Positions 36,232 to 48,671 of a stretch of DNA of 64,000 nucleotides are shown here, piece by piece; positions within the stretch are counted from its first letter, which is position 1; every line of letters starts with the position of its first letter. Source of the DNA: Druceiella hillmani (Eukaryota > Arthropoda > Insecta > Lepidoptera > Hepialidae); the NCBI GenBank assembly GCA_039881145.1, contig JAYKKI010000003.1:6961001-7025000 (forward strand), in the 5' to 3' direction. A program made the position numbers and the translations under genes. Below the pieces are notes generated by a model. The model was not told where the DNA came from, ran no database searches, and saw nothing but the letters and a program-made list of their open reading frames with translations.

Positions 36232-38160
36232 TTATCTTTTAAGAAAATTTACTGACAAATTTTCTTCATCAGTTCCTTCAATTCGTACTACATAATATTT
36301 TTTTCATAAAATGACCCACAAGAATAAAATTTCCTACTGCGTTAGCCGGCTCAATTGCTTCGTCTACAATGCCATCTTCATGAGTTTTTAACTACAGATT
36401 TAAGTTAATTTCGGGTTCGAGTGGTTCATCGTTTTGTTGGTTTTCTGCCTCATAGATCGTTGGAACGATTAAGGTTGGGTAGCGTTATCGTATCGAATTC
36501 TGTGTCATGCTCATCTAGTATAATATCCGCTAAAGGGTAATTTTCTACGTCACTTTCGTCGTCGTACTGCACACTTATATCAGAACACTGTTTCTGTGTC
36601 GGATATCTGCCTGGAAATTTTTTGCACTTGTTTTTTGGTCTTTGGTTTTTATTTAGTCTTTGTTGGTTAATTGTTTTCTATTTTTCCAGATTTTCAATAC
36701 TTTTCACATAATCTTCGCTAGTCAAAATACTTTTCAGATAAACTTCGCTAGTCCTTTGCCAACTATTTTTCGTTTTTTTGCAAACGGACGGTGATGTATG
36801 CTTGATTCTATCCAATAGTAAAGTTTCGAATGAGGAAGATTCCAACAACGAGGGTGAGACCAGGGACGAAATGCATTCCATGTATTCAGCTGGGGAATTT
36901 TGAAATATATTTAGTGGATTCGGGATTGGAACATCAAAACTTTGAGCTTTATTAAATGTTTCTAATTTTTTAGGCTCTACACGGTCCTTTGGGTAAACAT
37001 TTTTGTTTACAGGGTAACTTCCTGTCACTTTGAATGAATTTTTTATTATTTCTTCTTAGAGGCCACCACCCCATACCTCACATAAAAGATTGCACAACTC
37101 AGATTTAGTGAGAGATCTCTGATTTTGGTCTTCGCCATTTAATAAGAAGTTCGTTCCATTTATATTTAATTGGTCCGAATAAATTACGATTCATTGGTTG
37201 CAATACGTCTGGAGTATCGGCGGGTAACTTCAGCAGAGATACGTTTTCGCGCGCTGCTAAATCTTAGCTGGATCCAGGTGAGTAACATATCTGCGAATAC
37301 TACAAGCAATGGCCTCCCCTTCATAGTCTCACAATTCGTTAAAAATTTCACAAATATGCATAAACGAAGCTGATATATCTTTGTTCCCTTGCCAAGAGCT
37401 TCAGATATTTTGTCTTTTAAATATTATCAAAGGTAGCAACAACTTTCGTTCTGAAGAAACGCATTCTAATACAGTTGCGTTTTCTTTTCTGAACACCTGA
37501 AAAAGAACATAAAAAATAATTAAGGACGTGCTCACTATTGTTAATGAAATTAGTCCATCGAGGCAACATTATACTAATATCTATGTACCAATCTGTATAT
37601 TTTTGTGAGCTTTCTGGACTTTTCTTGTCACTACTTTTAAGCGCGCTGGATCAGCAGAAAAGCAAATTTCAACTAGGTTCCATACATTTTTAGGTTTACC
37701 GTATAAATATAAAGTAGTCATTGTCGTCTCCAAGAAATTATAGAAGTGATGAATAATGAAAGGATCACTAATAGCTTGGCGACGTGATTTTTCAATTTGT
37801 TCTAATTTTTCAATACTAATCCATTTCGTTTAAAAAACGAAAGCATCCAGTTTTTACCTGAATAGTTATTTTTGAAATTATTTTTTATGTTATTTTGAAC
37901 CACGTAGGTATGAACAATAGACTTTATTTCCTGTCTTGTTAACGCCCAACCTCATTTAGCCATAATTTTAATTTTCTCAGACAGATTTACTTCTTCTTTC
38001 TTACTCAAAATAGTTCTTCTTCCTTGTTTACTCTTATTCAAATTGTAAATTTTTCTCCATAATAAAGATGTTTTAACGGTTCTTACCTTTTCCAAGGCTT
38101 TTGTATGCGCTTAGCATTATAAGTTTTTGGTTTAGGCACATATTTGCGAGGTATGTTTAA
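36232..38160 (-). pseudogene. pogo/Tigger-type (DDE superfamily) transposase fossil
   Basis: The minus strand preserves nearly the whole gene order across several frames. The N terminus (about 38158 down) has IPRKYVPKP, then a CENP-B-like helix-turn-helix region (GRRTILSKKEE). GWALTRQEIKSIVHTY and GKNWMLSFFKRNGL follow at about 37840-37960. The frame then runs DPFIIHHFYNFLE and WNLVEICFSADPARLKVV (about 37645-37684); in active relatives this is WNLDE, so the first catalytic Asp is Val here. Next come KWNELLIKWRRPKSE (about 37110-37160), a KSELCNLLCEVWGGG block and VTGSYPVNKNVYP in the open frame 36678-37028. An acidic linker (YDDESDVENYPLADI) and a C-terminal tail with YYVVRIEGTDEENL, stopping at 36232-36234, close the gene. 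Multiple stops and frameshifts make it inactive. The family assignment is strong from motif order. Confidence 0.85.
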
Positions 38161-38610
38161 TTCTATGGTGTTATTTTAACCGCGCGTACTGTTTTTTAAT
38201 TTCTTATATGTTTTAGCTTGTCTTAAAATTTTCTTAAAAAATACGTACTCTCTTGCGGGCTGCTTAGAAATAGACTGAAGAGGCAGTGATCAAACGCAAG
38301 GTCAAGTCCAAACGAATGCAACGCGCGGGGTTGAGCGCACGGGAGCGAGACAATGATAAGTGTTCTGACGGAGAAGAAAAGATTTTGCGCCAAAATTTGT
38401 AGTAATAAATAAAATATTTTATAAAAAATTATAACGGAACAATTATGCAGTATAAAATTTATATCGATATTATGTTACCAATAATGTTTGTTTTTTATGA
38501 ATACGACACTGATTTAATATATTTTTTGTGGAATTATAACGCCGTCCTATTTTTACATAAAATTTTGAGTGACTTATTTTTACCCCACCTGACCCTAAGT
38601 TTGATATTTG
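38161..38610. other. Flank of the pogo-like fossil, possible element 5' non-coding part
   Basis: This stretch is less AT-rich (38270-38390) than its surroundings, as expected for element sequence. On the minus strand a gggtcaggtggggtaaaaat word (about 38570-38592) resembles, from memory, sub-terminal sequence of Tigger-like elements. I could not find its inverted partner on the other side, so no terminal repeats are called. Confidence 0.3.
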
Positions 38611-41600
38611 TAGTTTCCACAATATATAAACAATTTAGCAAATTACATTGATAGGAAAACTACTACCGATAATTACACAACTATTTTAATGTAAGAAGAG
38701 TATTTTCTTATTATTTTTAACTTTTGTTATTTTAAAATTGAAGTTAAAAGTTAGAATATTAAATTTTCATGTTTAATTTAATTTTAAATTTAATTCAATT
38801 AAAAATTGAAATTTGATCATTTTAAAATTAAGACATTTTTATTTTAATTATTTCAAATTTGAATTATAAAAATGATTTTAAAATTAAATATTATTATTCT
38901 ACCAATTAATTTTTTCTTATTTTATTATTTAAAATTTTTTTAATTAAATCATTCAAATTAAATTTAAAGTTAATTTTAAGTTTACGCTTAATTATTTTTA
39001 TTTTAATTATTTTATTTTAAATTTAAATATTTAAAAAATTTAAATGAATATAATGAATTGTTAAATTTACTGAAACAATCTAAATAAAGTTTAATTAAGT
39101 AATGAAAATAAATGAATATGCTGACAATTTAGTGTAATTTATTAATTTTTAATATTTAGTAAATAATATAGCGAATGTTTTATTATGCCAAGATATAATA
39201 TAAAATATAATATAATATAATTATTCCTGTATATAATATAAATTTAATACATAACATATAGCGAAGGGAATTTCATTCCAACCGGGAGTCCCACGACAAC
39301 TCCCGTTAATTCTTTTTGTTCCTGTTACGTCCCTAAATCATTTGTTCATAAATAATTTCAATGTACGGACAGGCCAATTCTACATTTTTATTTTGTAATA
39401 GTTCCTCGATATTTTTTTTTCAAATCTAAGAGTGTTTAATAAAAAATACAATAGGTCATGACAAAATAATACCCACAACACCTGAGCAGTGGTATATTAC
39501 ATCTTGCCAATAAAGTGTTGACATATAAATACTAGTCATAAACAAACAACCTTGAATTTTAATAGTGAATATGACAATTTTTTAATAAGACTTGAAACAC
39601 AATCATCATTCATCGTTCAGAAGACAGTTTCTACCAGACATGACATGTAATATATAAATTTTAATTTTTAAAATAAAGATATATTTATTTCTCTATTATA
39701 ATCAGTAAAACAAATTTGTTATACTCGATCAGAACATATTTTTGTAATTTGAAGTATAGAGAATTAATGGATGTATGTGAAATAATATTTAATTAAATGA
39801 CAATAATAACGGTGACTCGCCACATACAACTCCAAAGTTATCACCTTTATATTAAATTTAAACTATGATACTGAACATTTACGTCTTTTCTTATAGAACA
39901 TACTCGTAAATTTTTAAGTATACGCGTAAATTTTTTATATCAAAAGGTGTCATATTTTAATAAGAAATAATATTCTATTTCAATACCATGAAAACAATAT
40001 AAGGCAACAAACTATTATTTGTGTTTTTATATTATTTTCATCTATTTGAATTGAGATTAAAATTTTCTTTCAGTTTGTGGTTCCATAAAGGTATTTAACT
40101 CAAGGGCGTAATTAAAAGAACCAAAAGGAAGTTGTTAAACTTCTTAGAATTATTTATGCCCATTAAGGTTTAAACTATGTTCAATTGTCTCTTTATTGCC
40201 TTACATGTTATCTAAAACGTAATAGATGATGTTGTCATAAAATAAAACATTTCGTGGAAATCAACTCTCAAAATCTTTGAATTATAGCATGAATTTAAGA
40301 AAATATGTTAAAAATATTTTAAAAATTATTATTCATTCCATTCTAAAATACATTTTTCTATGAATTAAAGATTAGTTACTTTCAAGATAAATTTCAACGT
40401 TAAGATAAAACAAGTTCCAAACATAAATACAAACAAAATAATTCGTGGCTAATTAGCAATATTTCATGGAAAGATTCTAAAGATAAATTTTTGGCGTTCC
40501 TTTTAATAATCCACTTAACGAATACTCGCAACTCATTAAGTATCCATTTAACGAATGTCGTCTAGATTTAATTTGGTTGCAGTAACAATGGTAGTAAATA
40601 TGTTTCGAACATATCTCTTGTTAATAAATAGTATCAGTGAGAGTAATCCACATTTTCATTTTGCATTTTGACGGCTGTAGCTTTTGCCAGCCGCTACGCC
40701 CGTTTGGTTTTTTTATCATAGCTGGAAATTTGTTTCTATTTCAATGAGATTATTGCAATAACTCTCTATAAATAATGATTAACGATATTGCTGTGTTAAG
40801 CAAAAACACATATTATTTCAGACTCTTGACACGTCAGCAATGGATTAAATATAAACGTCGCTTCATCTTTTGATACCTTATAGTAAAATATTTTTTATTG
40901 TTAATGAAATACTGAGTTTCATCCTACATAAATAATTTTGACTTCATCAAATTTTATAAAAGTATATTGAACTGAATAGACGCGATTGAATAATAAAAGC
41001 TGAACTACACTTTTGATTTTTAAAAAATATACTATGTAAGCACTCCGTAATATGATCTAATGCCCATTTGATAACAATTTATGCTTTATTGCAGAATTTT
41101 TAGGTAACAAAGAACTCATAAATAAACCAACGTTCAGATTTATAATATTATTGATAATTCATACACATAGTTCCAACATAAATTTACAGACTATGCTTTC
41201 ATTTTGTGGAAAACAGATTCTTGATATTGAGTGACATATTGGAACCTTAACCTTTGGCGTTGTAATAGCGAGCGTTTTCTTTTCTATGACGGCCATATCC
41301 GTGCAAGACAGCATATCTTTTTTATCCGTCTTTACCTATACTTATAGAAGTAATATACATGTGGAAATTTGTGTTACCAGACTTGTGATAAAAATATTAC
41401 TTAACATTTCCATTCACTCGTTATGTTCAATTATACATTAATATTTTTGGTACTGAATCAAATTATAGCTATAGAAATAAAGTTAAAATATTTCCGAAGT
41501 GCTATGAATCAGAAGTTTTTTATATCTGTTCATGTCAAAAAAGTAACAATTAGAAAGCAGTTTTATTTTTTAAAGTTCTTTAAGGCATAAATCGAAAATT

Positions 41601-41802
41601 AAAAAAACGATCCTTGTCAAAAAACACATCAACGTTAGCAATAACGTGATAAATTGTTTGTGCAATCGTAATGACGACGTTCGATGATGACTTATCGAGC
41701 AAGATTTAATCCTATTGTTGAGAAGCAAATTGGAATTTTATTTTTAAAAACAAATATTTTCGTTTCTAGTATGGCTTTATAATCAACAGTTTTTCACAAT
41801 GC
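38611..41802. other. Very AT-rich unassigned DNA
   Basis: The stretch 38690-39260 is almost pure A/T with repeating aattttaaattta-like words but no clean period. A less AT-rich patch at 39262-39320 contains ccgggagtcccacgacaact, whose family I cannot name with confidence. No gene seen. Confidence 0.5.
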
Positions 41803-41847
41803 AACAACACTTCGATAATCAACAAATTTGACTATCGAAGTGTTGTT
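41803..41847. repeat. Perfect inverted repeat, 15-bp arms
   Basis: Arms aacaacacttcgata (41803-41817) and its exact complement (41833-41847) flank a 15-nt loop. Confidence 0.95.
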
Positions 41848-42608
41848 CATTAATTATTGACTTCAAAATGAGCTTATTTCATGATTAGAAATAATTTAAA
41901 ATTCAAAAATTTTAATTGGGGATACAATGTCGAAGTTAACAGCAATCGTATTTATTCATTTTAAAAATTTTTTTAATAATATCATCAAAAAATCAAGGTT
42001 CATTAAAATAAAGAGCCATCATTTATAGCTTTTTGAACGTTTGGTACTGAGTAGAGAAAATAAACGGTAATGTTTTGGGCTTTTTATTCGAGAACTGAAA
42101 ATTAAAAGTCAAAAACTTGCTTGATTTTTTGCATACTCATTATTTTCCAACGCAAAAGAGAGCGAGAAATATAATGTTTTATTGAAATAAAATAATACAG
42201 CTGGTATGTGAAACAAAAAAATCGTAGCAATTTGAAACTAGGCCATTTCTGTGACACCATTAACAAAAAATCCAACGTTAGTTATTCCACCATTTTTTAC
42301 AAAATGATAATAAAAGTATTATAAATTGAGAAAATATATTTTTAACATATTTTTCATACTAAAATTAGAGAGAAAATATTTCTTTTCTAAAGTTACATAG
42401 ATGCATTCGAGAGGGATACTTTAGCTTTTTAATGGTATCCCGCCGATTATTTTAGTGTGAATGTTTTTATGTTTTATCGAATTACTTGAAACATTATTTA
42501 CGTTGTAAGGATATTGTCAAAATTCATAAAAAAGTAAGGTATTGTTTTTAAGGTATTATTTCTTCTGATATTCGATGTGAACATTTTGCACAAGTCATTA
42601 AAAGTAAC
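41848..42608. other. AT-rich unassigned DNA
   Basis: No feature supported. Confidence 0.5.
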
Positions 42609-42639
42609 AGTAACATAGTTAAGTTATAACTATGTTACT
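42609..42639. repeat. Perfect hairpin, 13-bp arms, 5-nt loop
   Basis: Arms agtaacatagtta (42609-42621) and taactatgttact (42627-42639) are exact complements. Confidence 0.95.
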
Positions 42640-43880
42640 ATTATTATTTAAAGAACATATTGACAACTAAAACCCACTAAAATTGTTTTATCCAAAAAAT
42701 TCCGTATATGCAAAAAAATAAGTAGGTGATCTAATAAATTATAATAGTTTTATGTAAAATTGGTTGGAATCAGTCAATATCGATTAAAGGACTACTTCCT
42801 TTAACCAATATTGATTAACATAGTAAAAGTATAATAAAGTTATTCTTATTATTTAGATTAATAAAATTATTTCTTTGTTTCTTTGGGTACTTAGTTTATA
42901 TGAATAAAATTATGTATTGAATTTTCATTATTTATTAAAATATTGACATGAATAATTTAAAATGTAAAAATTATCTAATATTTTTAAATTTAGAACACTT
43001 GTTAATTGTTTTCAAAATTCATTCTTAGAGTGAAAATCGTTCTATATCAATCTCAATAGTGAATTGAATCATAGTACAAGTTTGAACTTTTTTTTCTAGA
43101 ATTTGAAGTTTTAAAATATTTTTCATATTTTGGTAAAATAGACTATGATTTGTTTGATTGTGAATTCATTCTCCGAAGTGAATTTATTTCTTGAATTTTC
43201 GTTTTTCATTTCCTTACTTATTGTCGGTGTTGTAAAACCCAAATTATTAAATTTATTTTTTGAATAGTAATAATATGATTAAACAAATTTCTCCATTTTT
43301 TAGGTACCTATTTATTTAATATATTATTGACTGTATATTAGCAGTCTACTTATTTTTCATTCAAAAATTAGTAACTATTATGATAAATATTGTTATTATT
43401 GTATTGGTAATATTGTTTCAATAACTCTTATGATGTAATGCACTAGACAATATAATATTAAATGATATCATAATAGTCCATACAACATTGTGGGTTATAT
43501 ATTCTTTCAAATAAATCGTCAAAATGCCTTAAGTAACTTTTTTGAGTATTTTTAATTTTTCAGCTATTTAATTCGTCAATTCGTCAATCATTCTGTAATA
43601 AATAGTCATAATATTATATGACGATCTGTTACATTAAGTATTTGATGAATAATTTTTTTTATAAATTAATAAATAACCAATCCAAAATTAATCATTATTA
43701 ACCTATCTCAATAATTATTGTTCAAAGACAAAATACCAGATATTGAAAAGAACTTTGTAAAAATAAATACACGAACATATCAAAGGTTAAAATCAAACGT
43801 TTTTGGAACGTAACTGAAAAAAAATTGATTTTAACCTTTATCCCGCTGATTTCTTACAATATCTGTGGTGTTTTCTTTAT
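42640..43880. other. AT-rich unassigned DNA
   Basis: No feature supported. Confidence 0.5.
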
Positions 43881-43889
43881 AAATATATG

Positions 43890-43939
<50 letters not shown>
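43881..43939. repeat. (AT)n microsatellite, ~59 bp
   Basis: Alternating AT with gtatat and acatat interruptions. Confidence 0.97.
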
Positions 43940-43943
<4 letters not shown>

Positions 43944-44578
43944 AATCTTGCATCACCTAACAATCAGGCAACGTGAGTAACTGCTTGGTATTCCGTTGCA
44001 CGTTGACATTTTTTAAATTCGATTTTCATTTCTTCATTCTCTCATGTTAAGGAACATTTTGATAATTAATATCCCGATTTGTTCTTACAGCAAACTATAT
44101 TTACAAATTATTTTTATCTATTAATTGAAGGTGTAAGATGAAGGTAAGGTCATTATTTTAACATTTAGTTAACATTATTATAAACTCAAAATAAAATTGA
44201 GAAGTGGAATTATTTTAACTTTTTCCAACATTTGCATTGAAAGTAACTCGAGTGTGAAAAAGAACTCTACATTCTGAAATGTTATCTACAAGAAATTCCT
44301 ACAGTATTACAACATAACTGCTTTCAGGCATACCAAAATAACAGAACTACACCGTTCGTACTTATCAACAAAATTATTCCCAAATGTACGATCAGGAAGC
44401 GCTACTGTATGATTCGATTAAACTTTCGTTGGGGACAAGTTCCATAAAGGGGATGGTTAAAATATTACACGAGGGAGGTATTGAAATAATTTGTTCCTTT
44501 TCATCTATGCTTATTTCTTAATGTCAGTGAAATTAAAATCACAGATTTGCTATACAATTTTTTACGACTTGATAATTG
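43940..44578. other. AT-rich spacer downstream of the mariner fragment
   Basis: No mariner terminal repeat could be recognised. A 53-nt stretch at 44091-44143 is bounded by ttgttcttacag and gtaaggt, which look like splice sites. It has stops in all three frames, so it is not a coding exon. Confidence 0.4.
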
Positions 44579-44956
44579 TTATATTAATTCCATAGGTACA
44601 TCTTGTTCCAAAATATCGGAGGCCACCTTGTGCAGTGCGGCCAGCACATCGCGGCTCGTGTGAACGGGCGCATTGTCGTACAAAAGCAGGACACCTTTGG
44701 TAAATTTTCCCCTTCTTTTTTCTTTGATTGCTTCTTTAAACCTCTCTAGAATTGACACATAGTAGTCTCCAGTTATGAAAACACCTTTATCTTTATACTC
44801 CATCAACAGGAACCCTTCTGAATCCCAAAAGACTGTCGCCATGGTTTTTCCAGCCGACTATGACATCTTAAATTTCTTGGGTGGTGGTGTGCCTTTTTTG
44901 TGCCACTGCATTGAGTCTTGTTTGGTTGCATACATTATTACTGTAGTTTCAAAAAA
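44579..44956 (-). pseudogene. mariner transposase fragment
   Basis: On the minus strand the frame runs from TKQDSMQWHKKGTPPPKKFK through a stop (at the codon before SAGK, about 44859-44861) into MATVFWDSEGFLL, GVFITGDYYVSILERFKEA, IKEKRRGKFTKG and VLLLYDNAPVHTS. The last contains the second catalytic Asp of the mariner DD34D triad (YDNAPvHtS). The sequence before ETTVIMY has Phe where active copies have the first catalytic Asp (DETWV). After DILEQDVPMELI the gene is cut off before the PPYSPDLAPSDY motif with the third Asp. Only about 125 of some 345 codons remain and terminal repeats are not seen, so the copy is dead. Family identification is secure because the block from PPPKKFK to HTS is highly characteristic. 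Confidence 0.93.
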
Positions 44957-46051
44957 ATTCTAATAGGTATATTAGTTTAAAACTGCCGGTGTGTATTCTA
45001 TACCTAAGTACAAGTCGAGCACGGAAAGTATCTTTGTGTATGAAGCGAAAATATGAGACTCGAATGAATGGAAAACTTACCCTCTATGCTGCATTTTCAA
45101 TATTTTCTGAATAAATAAGGACTAACCGTAGAGTATGATATCTCTTATAGGATTATGTTCTGTGTCTAAAATATGTCATATAGTTCATCAGTTACATATA
45201 ACATAAAAAAAGTTTAATAATATGGAAATAAAATATGAAATGTAAAATAAAAATAATACAAACAAAAGTTCTTAAACTTTTAACAGCTTCAGTAGGATTC
45301 ACCCGATAACGCTCTGTAAAGTGTATACAAGTAAATGTAAAGTATGTACAATTAAATGTACTAACAAATAATACTCTATTTTGTAAAATATAGTGCAGTA
45401 CTTATTAGATGGCATGTACAATTAAAATGCATCAAAACAACGTTAGTAGTTATTATTTCATTGTCTTTCTGTTATTTGAAATGAAGAAAAAAATTAGGAT
45501 TAATAAATTCCGGCGCCAGCGGTTTTCAGTCATAATTGTAACATATTACAACTTATAATTTTGACTGGAAACGATTATACTGAAATATTGAAATGTTAAT
45601 GTTCTTGTGTTTTCAAATTTCTTAGCCATACTAAACTCTGGTGCTCATGATATGTTTATGAACTGAATATAACTGCATGCAAAATAAAATCGCTTTCGCG
45701 TCAAGTTTACCAACAAGACATCAGTATTTGTATTTTAATTACAGACGAGTTTGAAATAAACAATAATTAACAACTCTTCCTCATTGAACACAAAAATTGT
45801 CATTCAGATCTTCCACAATACGAATTAATTCTTCCGTGCATAATATACTTCACAACACTAATGGTATACTATAGGCCGCACTTGAGGTCACAAGCGGTGG
45901 CTTGGAGCTGCGAGAAAAATATGAACCAATTAGGGAAGTGAAGCTATGTTGGTGGAGTAATTAAAATTATATCAATATTGCTTAATTACATAAATCCTTA
46001 ATAGAATTTCTAAAAAAACTTATATAAAATGAAATTTTATATCTAATTTCC
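44957..46051. other. AT-rich unassigned DNA
   Basis: Upstream mariner N-terminal sequence (helix-turn-helix domain) was looked for and not found. A weak, imperfect inverted pair around ttttcagtcataatt and its partner lies near 45523-45570. Confidence 0.45.
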
Positions 46052-46099
46052 TTCTCATAATTGAGACCCTTTCTCATAGTTAAGACCCTTTCTCATATA
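46052..46099. repeat. Minisatellite, 19-bp unit, 2.5 copies
   Basis: Units ttctcataattgagaccct (46052-46070) and ttctcatagttaagaccct (46071-46089), followed by a partial third, differ at two positions. Confidence 0.93.
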
Positions 46100-46232
46100 C
46101 GCGACGATGCGATTTAAAAATTGATTGATTGATGTGTTTTCATTCATTTTTCATCGCTATATTTAAAGCCTTATCCGGATATATAGACTGACGCGATGGG
46201 ATACTTTATTTCATACTATTTAGAGATTACAG

Positions 46233-46292
46233 ATCTGGTGCCGAATCAACGTCACTTTCGAGGTGCACAGCAAGGTCGATTTCAGAAAACAG
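46233..46292 (+). CDS. Candidate 60-nt exon, or decayed LTR-element leader
   Basis: The 60-nt segment lies between an acceptor-like tagagattacag and a consensus donor (aacag|gtatgt). It is open in frame 0 and reads IWCRINVTFEVHSKVDFRKQ, with mixed polar residues unlike the surrounding spurious frames. No family is recognised. The next acceptor-like site (ccctcttttccag, ending about 46614) does not continue an open frame in the matching phase, which argues against a real gene. An alternative is a retroelement leader, since tggtgccgaa near its start resembles a primer binding site word; no LTRs were identified. Confidence 0.2.
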
Positions 46293-48584
46293 GTATGTTG
46301 CTTATAATGATGAATAGAATCTGAATTGTCAGTGAAATTATTTTAAATCTCTTTATCTGTTGTTTTGTTATATTTATTGCATTATCATTTTGGTTAATCG
46401 AATATTTTATTGACTGATACGTAATCTACTAAACATAAATCTGTAGCATATATTTGCAAATTACACTAGAAACCAAGTTTTATTGAATTATCATTTCTCA
46501 TAATGACAATCATTTTCGACCTGTATTAATTCCCAATTGAAACATTAAGCGTTTAGAAATATTTTACATATTCTGAAGCAATGTGGATTTACAGTTTAAT
46601 TCCCTCTTTTCCAGGTCATATTTTGTTAATGTAATTTCAATGAATTACCTGGTGCTTATTACTTTAGCATATCAAAGTGGAAATTTGAATATTCCGATGC
46701 TGAAACCTAAATTCTGTCACATATGTATTTTAGACGATAGGGCACTCGTAAGTGGAGGAGGAGATCAAATAACTCTGGCCAAATGAGATATCAAGTAGAG
46801 AGAATTAAACTATTTATAAATCACGTCATTTCAGATTGTATCAAATATTTATAAACGCTTCATATTTAACTTGTAAAAAACGACGGAAAAAATCATTTTG
46901 GACGTACGTTGTCGAAAATGGCTTTCTATTAAAAAAAAGATAATTTAATAAAACACGACTTTACGTCTAAGCATCTTTATACTATAGGTTTTAATTAAAT
47001 CCATTTATTTTAGTTAACACTAACTTCTGACGTGTTGAAAAAAAACATTAAAACCAACGAATTAAAAGTACTTATTGAAATAATAAACACGAATACGTTG
47101 AGTTAATGGTTATTCATATTTAATTGCGACCTGTATCAGCGGAATTCCATCAAGACTTGTAATAACTGATCTGATATCTTTATAAATAGTGATGTTACGA
47201 TTACGGAAATGATTATAAGAAAATATGATAGTTACCAAGAATACGTTAAGATGATTTTAGGTTTTCATTATTAATGTCTACAACATACTTGATACAAAAT
47301 CGAATCATCGAAAGCTTAATTTGATCTAAATAGTAGCTATTAGTACAATTATTTTTAGCCATACTTTAGAAATTAATTCATTTATCATCCTCCTATTCTT
47401 CAATCAGTCAAAAAACGTATCTGGAAAACTCACCTCAAATATTTTTATGTCTACACCCTCTCATTCCTTTAGTATCTTTTTCTTAATATCTTATAGCGTA
47501 CATAAAAAAATACACTAATTTTTCGTTCCTCGAGTATCAAAGGAACAAAATGTTTTTTAACCTAAAAGTTTGCAATTTGTATTAGGCGTTCTTAAAAAAA
47601 AATTATGTTTTAATTTACATAAGTACCTAATATAGAAATGCACTTTATTTTCAAATATTAAACAAAAGGTAACGAGAAATTATGTCTACACAATTTTGAA
47701 ATATATTACGCTGTATTAAAATTTATTCACGGTCCGAAATCACCTTGCTTAAATTCAGGTATATGGCACATATAAGTAACTATGCCTTATCATAATTTTT
47801 ATATTGCTTTTTTACCGTAAACATGATATTCGAAGATATAGTAACTGCCCCAACATTTTCTTTCTTATATCTCGAAAACGAAAATATACACAAAATATGT
47901 TCAATAAATCGTATTCCGCATTAGAATGTCAAATTTTGAATCGATATTATTAAAGCACAACGCAAAGAAAACTACAAATTAGCAACAAATGTCGCCGTCC
48001 TATATCTTAACCTTTCCGAACGCAATCTCATACGAAATAAATTAGTTTCCTTTTCCGAGAGATATGCTCAAGCTATCACAAGAGAAATATTTCTACTTGT
48101 GCAGTTTAATTGTTTGCGCTTCGTGCTAAAAAACAAAGTGTCAAAGAGCGGTAATCTGTGATACGATGAAAATATTTGTTTTTATTTTTCACATAATACC
48201 AGTTTTGTATTTATTTTTATGAAGTGTCATATTTACAATATCTTTACTTTTCACGAATTACAATAAATATCAGTGATACACGGCTAGTAAACAGATAACT
48301 CACAGAAAGCCTTTTTTAATTCTTCTACAGTAAATGAATAAATTACCAGTACTTTATTGCAATACTCAATATATCTCATTCCAATTTATCATTCAATATT
48401 CACCATTCACCATGCTTGCATTGGAATATTTTTAAAGGCCCTAAAACAAAAAAAAACAACCATTCAATACATTGTTATAAATAATTTTTTTAAGGCCAAG
48501 TACGATCTGACGGAAGTATATTTTAAACTTAAATTAAATTCGATTAAATGTTCGAACTTATGAGTTGTGAAATAAAAATGAGTT
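46293..48584. other. AT-rich unassigned DNA
   Basis: No supported feature. The plus-strand frame at 46583-46786 crosses two acceptor-like words but matches no family. Confidence 0.45.
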
Positions 48585-48671
48585 CTTAATATGCCACACG
48601 TTTAATTACTCTCTTAATATGGCGGACGTTTAATTACTCTATGGCTTAATATGTCAAACATTTTAATCATT
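48585..48671. repeat. Minisatellite, ~28-32-bp unit, 3 copies
   Basis: Units beginning cttaatatg occur at 48585, 48613 and 48645, sharing cacgtttaattactct-type cores. The first two are close copies and the third is diverged. Confidence 0.88.

Noticed and set aside
37170..37373. 67-codon plus-strand frame
   Set aside because: It is antisense to the pogo/Tigger-like transposase fossil and has no independent support.
44091..44143. 53-nt exon between ttcttacag and gtaaggt
   Set aside because: All three frames contain stops, so it cannot be a coding exon; kept only as a note in the spacer.
44775..44963. 62-codon plus-strand frame
   Set aside because: Antisense shadow of the mariner fragment.
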